The notes under the pieces were generated by a model, which was given only the letters and a program-made list of their open reading frames with translations, made no database searches and was not told where the DNA came from. Positions 6,887 through 11,081 of a stretch of 11,081 nt of DNA are shown here, piece after piece (positions within the stretch are counted from its first letter, which is position 1; each line of letters begins with the position of its first letter). Made by a program: the position numbers and the translations under genes. This DNA comes from CAZEHO01 sp964511945. GTDB taxonomy: Bacteria; Actinomycetota; Acidimicrobiia; Spongiisociales; UBA11373. The stretch covers positions 1-11,081 of the forward strand of contig CAZEHO010000053.1 of NCBI GenBank assembly GCA_964511945.1, given 5' to 3'.

Positions 6887-6950
6887 CCCCTCCCGCACGG
6901 CGGTGCGCCGTGGGGGAGGTGGCCCGGCCCAGTGGGCCGGGTCGGAGGGG
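6887..6950 (+). terminator. Double-hairpin GC-rich element after the hydrolase gene
   Basis: Ten bases after the hydrolase stop, CCTCCCGCACGGCG (6889-6902) and CGCCGTGGGGGAGG (6906-6919) form a 14-bp stem with one mismatch and a 3-base loop. A second stem, GGCCCGGCCC (6921-6930) with GGGCCGGGTC (6934-6943), follows. CCCCTCC (6887-6893) can alternatively pair with GGAGGGG (6944-6950), enclosing both hairpins in a Y shape. Without a U tract it could be a U-less terminator or a REP-like intergenic repeat. Confidence 0.55.
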
Positions 6951-6965
6951 GCGGAAACCGGGTAC

Positions 6966-7031
6966 CGGCGAAGACCGACCCGACGGCTTCGCCGCCGGCC
7001 CACTCCCCCCGAATCGCACCGAATTCGGGGG
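6966..7031. repeat. Two further inverted repeats in the hydrolase-nrdJ intergenic region
   Basis: CGGCGAAG (6966-6973) pairs with CTTCGCCG (6987-6994) across 13 bases. CCCCCGAAT (7006-7014) pairs perfectly with ATTCGGGGG (7023-7031) across 8 bases. Together with the preceding double hairpin, four stems occupy about 145 bases. From 7032 to about 7158 I see no gene, motif or stable stem. Confidence 0.5.
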
Positions 7032-7158
7032 AAGAATCCGTCGATTTCTCGGGGTCCGCGAAAACCTCTTAGCCCCTCACCTTGACCCGAGGCCACCCCT
7101 CCGGTTACAACGGGGAACACCACGGATCGGAGGCCATTTCGGGTGATTCTGAGCCTCC

Positions 7159-7188
7159 TTGACGGAACCACAATTCTGTAATTACAGT
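7159..7188 (+). promoter_or_regulatory. Candidate nrdJ promoter
   Basis: TTGACG (7159-7164) and TACAGT (7183-7188) are separated by 18 bases and match -35 and -10 consensus at 5 and 4 of 6 positions. Transcription would begin near 7195 and run through the NrdR-type boxes, leaving a leader of about 140 bases. An AT-rich GGATAAAT at 7252-7259 could be a second -10, but it coincides with the DnaA box and has no good -35. Confidence 0.45.
7176..7187. promoter_or_regulatory. Perfect 12-bp palindrome over the nrdJ -10
   Basis: CTGTAATTACAG is a perfect palindrome in an otherwise GC-rich region and overlaps the candidate -10 hexamer. TGTAA-TTACA half-sites are typical of dimeric HTH regulators. The cognate regulator is unknown. 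Confidence 0.4.
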
Positions 7189-7199
7189 GATGTGTCCGT

Positions 7200-7215
7200 C
7201 ACCAAGATCTTGTGG
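7200..7215. promoter_or_regulatory. NrdR-type box 1
   Basis: CACCAAGATCTTGTGG has the 16-bp NrdR-box layout: an A/T-rich palindromic core (CAAGATCTTG) with C/A-rich outer arms. Its centre is exactly 32 bp from that of box 2. NrdR boxes occur in pairs spaced about three helical turns apart upstream of ribonucleotide reductase genes, where NrdR represses transcription when dATP is high. Confidence 0.7.
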
Positions 7216-7231
7216 TACTTCCCCCGAAATA

Positions 7232-7247
7232 CCACAACATGTGGTGG
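7232..7247. promoter_or_regulatory. NrdR-type box 2
   Basis: CCACAACATGTGGTGG is a near-perfect 16-bp palindrome close to the NrdR consensus (ACACWATATATWGTGT family, with GC-rich outer arms). It lies 16 bases after box 1 and about 87 bases before the nrdJ ATG. Confidence 0.75.
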
Positions 7248-7248
7248 G

Positions 7249-7257
7249 TGTGGATAA
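7249..7257 (-). promoter_or_regulatory. Perfect consensus DnaA box
   Basis: TGTGGATAA on the plus strand is TTATCCACA on the minus strand, the consensus DnaA 9-mer. It starts 2 bases after NrdR-type box 2. DnaA acts directly at the E. coli nrdAB promoter, so a role in tying nrdJ expression to replication is plausible, but only one box is seen. Confidence 0.5.
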
Positions 7258-7333
7258 ATCTGGCCCGGTGGAGCCGGTACAGGACGAGGATTCGGATTGG
7301 CCCTTCGACGGGCCGGGGAGCGGGAGAGCACGA

Positions 7334-10300
7334 ATGGGTACCGCAACGGGACTGCGGATTTCCCGGCTGTTCACAAAGCCGGGCGAAGACGCCCTCGATT
7401 CGGCCGAATGGGGCCTGAGGGACTCCAAGATCACCAACCCGGACGGATCGGTGGTCTTCGAGATGATCGGCGCCGAGATCCCGCTTGCGTGGTCGCAGGT
7501 GGCGGCGGACATCATGGTCTCCAAATATTTCCGCAAGGCCGGCGTCCCCCAAACGGACGAGTTCGGCAACCCGCTGTACGACCTCGACGGCAACCCGAAG
7601 CTCGGTCCCGAACGCTCGGCCCGTCAGGTTTTCACCCGCCTCGCCTCTACTTGGCGCGCCTGGGGTGAGCGGTACGGGTACTTCGCCACAGACGACGATG
7701 CGCAGACGTTCGAAGACGAAATCACTTACATGCTCGTCCACCAGATGGCCGCTCCGAACAGTCCGCAGTGGTTCAACACCGGCCTCAACCACGCCTACGG
7801 CCTCACCGGCCCGGCCCAGGGCTTCTGGTACGTCGACCAGGAGACCGGCCACCTCGTCCCCGGTGCCGACAGCTACAGCCGCCCCGCCCCCCATGCCTGC
7901 TTCATCCAGTCCGTCAGCGATGACCTGGTCAACGATGGCGGCATCATGGACCTCTGGACGCGCGAGGCCCGCCTCTTCAAGTTCGGGTCGGGCACCGGCA
8001 CCAACTTCTCGACGCTGCGCGCCGAGGGCGAATCGCTGTCCGGTGGCGGCCGGTCCTCGGGCGTCATGTCGTTCCTCAAGATCGGCGACCGTGCCGCCGG
8101 CGCCATCAAGTCCGGTGGCACCACCCGCCGTGCCGCCAAGATGGTCATCCTCGATCTCGACCACCCCGACGTCGAGGAGTTCATCAGTTGGAAGAAGGTC
8201 GAAGAGGACAAGGTCCGATCGCTGATCCGGGCCGGGTATCCATCGGACTTCAACGGCGAGGCCTACCAGACCGTCTCGGGCCAGAACTCGAACAACTCGG
8301 TGCGCGTGCCCACCGAGTTCGTCAATTCGGTCATCGAGGACGGTGACTGGGAGCTCACCGCACGCACCACCGGAGAGGTCATGAAGACGGTGCGCGCCCG
8401 GGATCTGTGGCGACAGATCGCAGACGCGGCCTGGGCCTGCGCCGACCCCGGAGTGCAGTTCGACACCACCATCAACGAGTGGCACACCTGCCCCGCCGCC
8501 GGCAAGATTCGCGCCTCGAACCCGTGCTCCGAGTACATGTTCGTGGACAACACAGCCTGCAACCTGGCCAGCCTCAACCTGGTCAAGTTCTTCGACGACG
8601 AGGCCGGCGTCTTCAATATCGAGGCGTACAAGCACGCCATCCGCCTCTGGACCGTGGTGCTCGAGGTGTCCGTCGCCATGGCGCAGTTCCCCTCGAAGGC
8701 CATCGCCCAGGGCTCGTACGACTACCGCACGCTCGGCCTCGGCTATGCCAACCTGGGGTCACTGCTGATGCGCAGCGGCATCCCCTACGACTCCGATGAG
8801 GGACGGGCCATCGCCGGAGCGCTCACCTCGATCCTCACCGGCGATGCATACGCCGCATCGGCCGAGATGGCGTCGGTGCTCGGACCGTACCCCCGCTTCG
8901 ATGAGAACCGGCAGTCGATGCTCCGGGTGATGCGCAACCACCGGCGCGCTGCGTACAACGCACCAGAGGAGCAGTTCGAGGACATCAGCCACCACGTGAT
9001 GACGGTCGATCCCGATCTCTGTCCCGCTCCCCTACTGGAGGCGGCGCGCACCTCCTGGGACGATGCCGTCGCCCGCGGCGAGGAGCACGGCTACCGCAAC
9101 GCCCAGGCGACGGTGCTGGCGCCCACCGGCACCATCGGGCTGCTGATGGACTGCGACACCACCGGGGTCGAGCCGGACTTCGCACTGGTGAAGTTCAAGA
9201 AGCTGGCCGGTGGCGGGTACTTCAAGATCGCCAATCAGTCGATCGAACCGGCCCTGAACTCACTCGGCTATACCAAGGAACGACGCCAGGACATCGTGCG
9301 CTACGTCGTCGGCACGCTGACCCTCGAGAACGCTCCCCACATCAACACAGATTCGTTGCTCGAGCGCGGGCTCAACGCGCAGGCGATCGAAGCAATCGAG
9401 GCGACGCTCCCTGGTGTCTTCGAACTGGGACACGCGTTCAACGTCTTCGTTGTCGGCGAGGAAGTGCTGCAGGCACTGGGGCTCGACGAGGAGCGCTATG
9501 CCGCCTTCAACTTCGACCTGCTGCGAGAGCTGGGCTTCACTGCGGAACAGATCCAGGAAGCCAGCGACCACATCTGTGGACGTCAGACCATCGAAGGTGC
9601 GCCCCACATCCGCGATCAGCACCTCGCGGTGTTCGACACCGCCAACCGGAACGGCCTGCTCGGCACCCGGTACATTCACCACACCGGGCACATCAAGATG
9701 ATGGCGGCCGCTCAGCCCTTCATCTCCGGCGCCATCTCCAAGACGATCAACATGCCCAACGAGGTGACCGTCAAGGAGATCGAGGACTCCTACATGCTGT
9801 CGTGGGAACTCGGACTCAAGGCCATGGCGCTGTATCGCGACGGGTCGAAGGCCAGCCAGCCGCTGACCTCGGTGTCCGGCGATGAGGGCGACTCGTTCGA
9901 CGAGGAGGAACCGGCCGAGCTGACCGAGGCACTGGAGACGGAGGCCCGGGTCGTGACCGGCACCTTCGCTCCCGGAGTCAGCCCCTCGCAGGCATACCAC
10001 GGCGTCACCCGGCCCCGGTTCGTGCTGCCCCAGCGGCGGCGCGGCTGGACCCAGGAAGCCCGCATCGGCGGTCACAAGATCTTCATGCGGACCGGCGAGT
10101 ACGACGACGGCACGGTGGGTGAGCTGTTCGTCGACCTGGCCAAGGAGGGCGCCACCTTGCGGGGCATCCTCTCCTGCTTCGCCATCGCGGTGTCGAAGGG
10201 CCTGCAGTACGGCGTGCCGCTCGAGGAGTTCGTGGACACGTTCACGTTCCACACCTTCGAGCCGCGGGGAATGGTCGAAGGGCATCCGAACATCAAGATG

Positions 10301-10792
10301 GCCAACTCGATCGTCGACTTCATGTTCCGGGCGCTCGGCCTCGAGTACCTGGGCCGGACCGACCTGGTGCAGGTGCCCCCGGTCGAAGAAGGCAGGCTGC
10401 CCGAGCCGCCGAAGGGTCTGGCAGTCGACGCCGGACTGCAGTTGGAACTGCCGGAAGCCGAGGACGGCGACGACCTGCCGGCGCCGCCGTCCTTCAACCC
10501 CGAGGAGGAACCCGGACCGACCGCCCCGATCTCGCATCCGGCGGTCGCCGAACCGGCGCCTCCCGCTGCGAGCGGAAACGGCAACGGGAATGGAACCGGC
10601 CAGGTGCGAGCCACGCCGGTGCCGATTACCAAGGGCGGCGGCGGAACCGCAGTCCAGGCCTCGGCGGTCCAGGAGGTGCTCGGCAAGATGGGCGGGGATG
10701 CCCCGCTGTGCGACACCTGCGGTCACATCACTATCCGCAACGGCAGTTGCTACAAGTGCCTCAACTGCGGCAACTCGATGGGCTGCAGCTGA
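7334..10792 (+). CDS. nrdJ: Adenosylcobalamin-dependent (class II) ribonucleotide reductase
   Basis: The 1152-residue enzyme reduces ribonucleotides to deoxyribonucleotides with a thiyl radical made from adenosylcobalamin, without oxygen dependence. It is the long NrdJ type: a short N terminus (RISRLFTKPGE), then the SQVAADIMVSKYFRKAGVP motif. The catalytic barrel has Cys189 (HACFIQS) and Cys409 (TACNLAS) as the reducing pair, and NPCSE with Asn396, radical Cys398 and Glu400. The 398/409 spacing equals that of Thermotoga NrdJ (322/333). APTGTIGL (596-603) is the phosphate-binding signature. A TSCPD-like domain (about 900-970) follows, then a Pro/Glu- and Asn-Gly-rich linker, and a zinc ribbon (Cys1126, 1129, 1142, 1145 plus 1139 and 1151) that should shuttle electrons from thioredoxin. 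No ATP-cone is visible. The frame is open back to a GTG at 7187, but those 49 residues overlie the NrdR and DnaA sites. The ATG at 7334 has GGGAGA 6 bases upstream. Confidence 0.97.
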   Translation: MGTATGLRISRLFTKPGEDALDSAEWGLRDSKITNPDGSVVFEMIGAEIPLAWSQVAADIMVSKYFRKAGVPQTDEFGNPLYDLDGNPKLGPERSARQVFTRLASTWRAWGERYGYFATDDDAQTFEDEITYMLVHQMAAPNSPQWFNTGLNHAYGLTGPAQGFWYVDQETGHLVPGADSYSRPAPHACFIQSVSDDLVNDGGIMDLWTREARLFKFGSGTGTNFSTLRAEGESLSGGGRSSGVMSFLKIGDRAAGAIKSGGTTRRAAKMVILDLDHPDVEEFISWKKVEEDKVRSLIRAGYPSDFNGEAYQTVSGQNSNNSVRVPTEFVNSVIEDGDWELTARTTGEVMKTVRARDLWRQIADAAWACADPGVQFDTTINEWHTCPAAGKIRASNPCSEYMFVDNTACNLASLNLVKFFDDEAGVFNIEAYKHAIRLWTVVLEVSVAMAQFPSKAIAQGSYDYRTLGLGYANLGSLLMRSGIPYDSDEGRAIAGALTSILTGDAYAASAEMASVLGPYPRFDENRQSMLRVMRNHRRAAYNAPEEQFEDISHHVMTVDPDLCPAPLLEAARTSWDDAVARGEEHGYRNAQATVLAPTGTIGLLMDCDTTGVEPDFALVKFKKLAGGGYFKIANQSIEPALNSLGYTKERRQDIVRYVVGTLTLENAPHINTDSLLERGLNAQAIEAIEATLPGVFELGHAFNVFVVGEEVLQALGLDEERYAAFNFDLLRELGFTAEQIQEASDHICGRQTIEGAPHIRDQHLAVFDTANRNGLLGTRYIHHTGHIKMMAAAQPFISGAISKTINMPNEVTVKEIEDSYMLSWELGLKAMALYRDGSKASQPLTSVSGDEGDSFDEEEPAELTEALETEARVVTGTFAPGVSPSQAYHGVTRPRFVLPQRRRGWTQEARIGGHKIFMRTGEYDDGTVGELFVDLAKEGATLRGILSCFAIAVSKGLQYGVPLEEFVDTFTFHTFEPRGMVEGHPNIKMANSIVDFMFRALGLEYLGRTDLVQVPPVEEGRLPEPPKGLAVDAGLQLELPEAEDGDDLPAPPSFNPEEEPGPTAPISHPAVAEPAPPAASGNGNGNGTGQVRATPVPITKGGGGTAVQASAVQEVLGKMGGDAPLCDTCGHITIRNGSCYKCLNCGNSMGCS

Positions 10793-10821
10793 ACCGCCGC
10801 CACTGCTGAATCCTGCTTGGG

Positions 10822-10837
10822 GCCGCCTTCGGGTGGC
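10822..10837 (+). terminator. UUCG tetraloop hairpin after nrdJ
   Basis: GCCGCC-TTCG-GGTGGC forms a 6-bp stem (one G-U) with a stable C(UUCG)G loop 29 bases past the nrdJ stop. No T run follows, so it may protect the 3' end or act as a U-less terminator. Confidence 0.4.
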
Positions 10838-10868
10838 ACTAGGAGTCTGGCGAGTAATGCCGATGTGG

Positions 10869-10885
10869 CGTGCCCGCCGGGCACG
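10869..10885 (+). terminator. Second hairpin after nrdJ
   Basis: CGTGCCC (10869-10875) and GGGCACG (10879-10885) form a perfect 7-bp stem with a GCC loop, followed by TTGAT. It is a better terminator candidate than the preceding UUCG hairpin, though the T stretch is weak. From 10886 to 11021 no convincing gene is seen. Confidence 0.4.
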
Positions 10886-11021
10886 TTGATCGGCGGCCAG
10901 GCGCGCCAATCGCAAGGACCCAGGTTCCGCCACTCCTCGTGCAGGAATGGTGGGACCGAGGACACCGCAAGTGGTGATGACTGGTCGTCGAGATGTGCGA
11001 CATGTATTGCTCAGCGGGCTC

Positions 11022-11081
11022 CTAGGTGTACTCGGTCAGGACGTTGGTTACGGATTTGGGTGGGTGAAGACCTCCGAGTGG
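11022..11081 (-). CDS. C-terminal fragment of a probable IS481/IS3-like transposase (partial)
   Basis: On the minus strand the last 19 codons before TAG (11024-11022) read PLGGLHPPKSVTNVLTEYT. The LGG-x-x-P followed by TNV-L-x-x-Y-T resembles, from memory, the C-terminal tail of IS481-type DDE transposases (HSALGG-x-P-x-S-x-TN-V). The gene begins beyond the right edge of the window. The evidence is short, so both the family and the gene itself are tentative. If right, the element's end should lie in the roughly 50 bases to the left of the stop, around 10970-11000 (gatgactggtcgtcgagatg). Confidence 0.35.
   Translation of the reverse strand, partial: PLGGLHPPKSVTNVLTEYT

Noticed and set aside
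5345..7171. 608-residue minus-strand open frame
   Set aside because: Antisense to the hydrolase, low-complexity Arg/Gly/Asp composition, runs through the hairpin region; the sense strand has a full catalytic set.
7187..7333. N-terminal extension of nrdJ from GTG 7187 or ATG 7190
   Set aside because: It covers the NrdR-type boxes and DnaA box, is not NrdJ-like, and the ATG at 7334 has a good ribosome site.
6878..7333. Cobalamin riboswitch before a B12-dependent enzyme
   Set aside because: I could not find a recognisable B12 box (AGYCMGGAGACC-like) or the conserved core; the visible stems do not match the known fold.
9260..10933. 557-residue minus-strand open frame
   Set aside because: Antisense to nrdJ, with no recognisable motifs.
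10750..10965. 71-residue minus-strand open frame overlapping the nrdJ 3' end
   Set aside because: Overlaps nrdJ coding and terminator-like hairpins, and has no start signal or motif.

Overview
The window reads as a high-GC actinobacterial chromosome segment. The long class II ribonucleotide reductase, the GTG starts, TANNNT-type -10 motifs placed close to start codons, and an actinobacterial-style small zinc-ribbon gene fit Actinomycetota, possibly Acidimicrobiia. The class is a guess from memory, with no search behind it. The sequence is draft quality: it contains a 100-N scaffold gap (4996-5095) whose two flanks share the same 55 bases.

Layout. (1) 75-3337, minus strand: a tight three-gene operon, read right to left. 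It encodes a K+-channel-like membrane protein, then a class I glutamine amidotransferase that overlaps it by 4 bases (GTGA), then an ATP-grasp ligase. (2) 3338-3446: a short divergent promoter region holding an imperfect palindrome between two possible leaderless promoters. (3) 3447-6877, plus strand: a cell-envelope-looking gene run. It encodes a 59-residue zinc ribbon, an exported protein with a Ca-binding-like loop and a C-terminal hydrophobic anchor, a two-TM protein with an acidic proline-rich 9-residue repeat tail (crossed by the N gap), and a membrane-anchored SGNH/GDSL hydrolase. The hydrolase starts in, or is frameshifted onto, the end of the repeat gene. (4) 6878-7333: a 456-base intergenic region with several GC-rich hairpins, then the nrdJ control region: a candidate promoter, a 12-bp palindrome, two NrdR-type boxes exactly 32 bp apart, and a perfect DnaA box. 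(5) 7334-10792, plus strand: nrdJ, the adenosylcobalamin-dependent ribonucleotide reductase. (6) 10793-11081: hairpins, then the last 19 codons of a probable minus-strand transposase running off the window.

How the genes may work together. In the minus operon, the amidotransferase has its catalytic Cys, His and Glu and could supply ammonia to the adjacent ATP-grasp enzyme. No substrate can be named, and the channel partner is unexplained. In the plus operon, membrane topology places the SGNH catalytic domain outside the membrane and the acidic proline-rich tail inside, which suggests an envelope lipid or glycan esterase system. nrdJ stands alone with its own elaborate control region. No nrdR gene is visible in the window.
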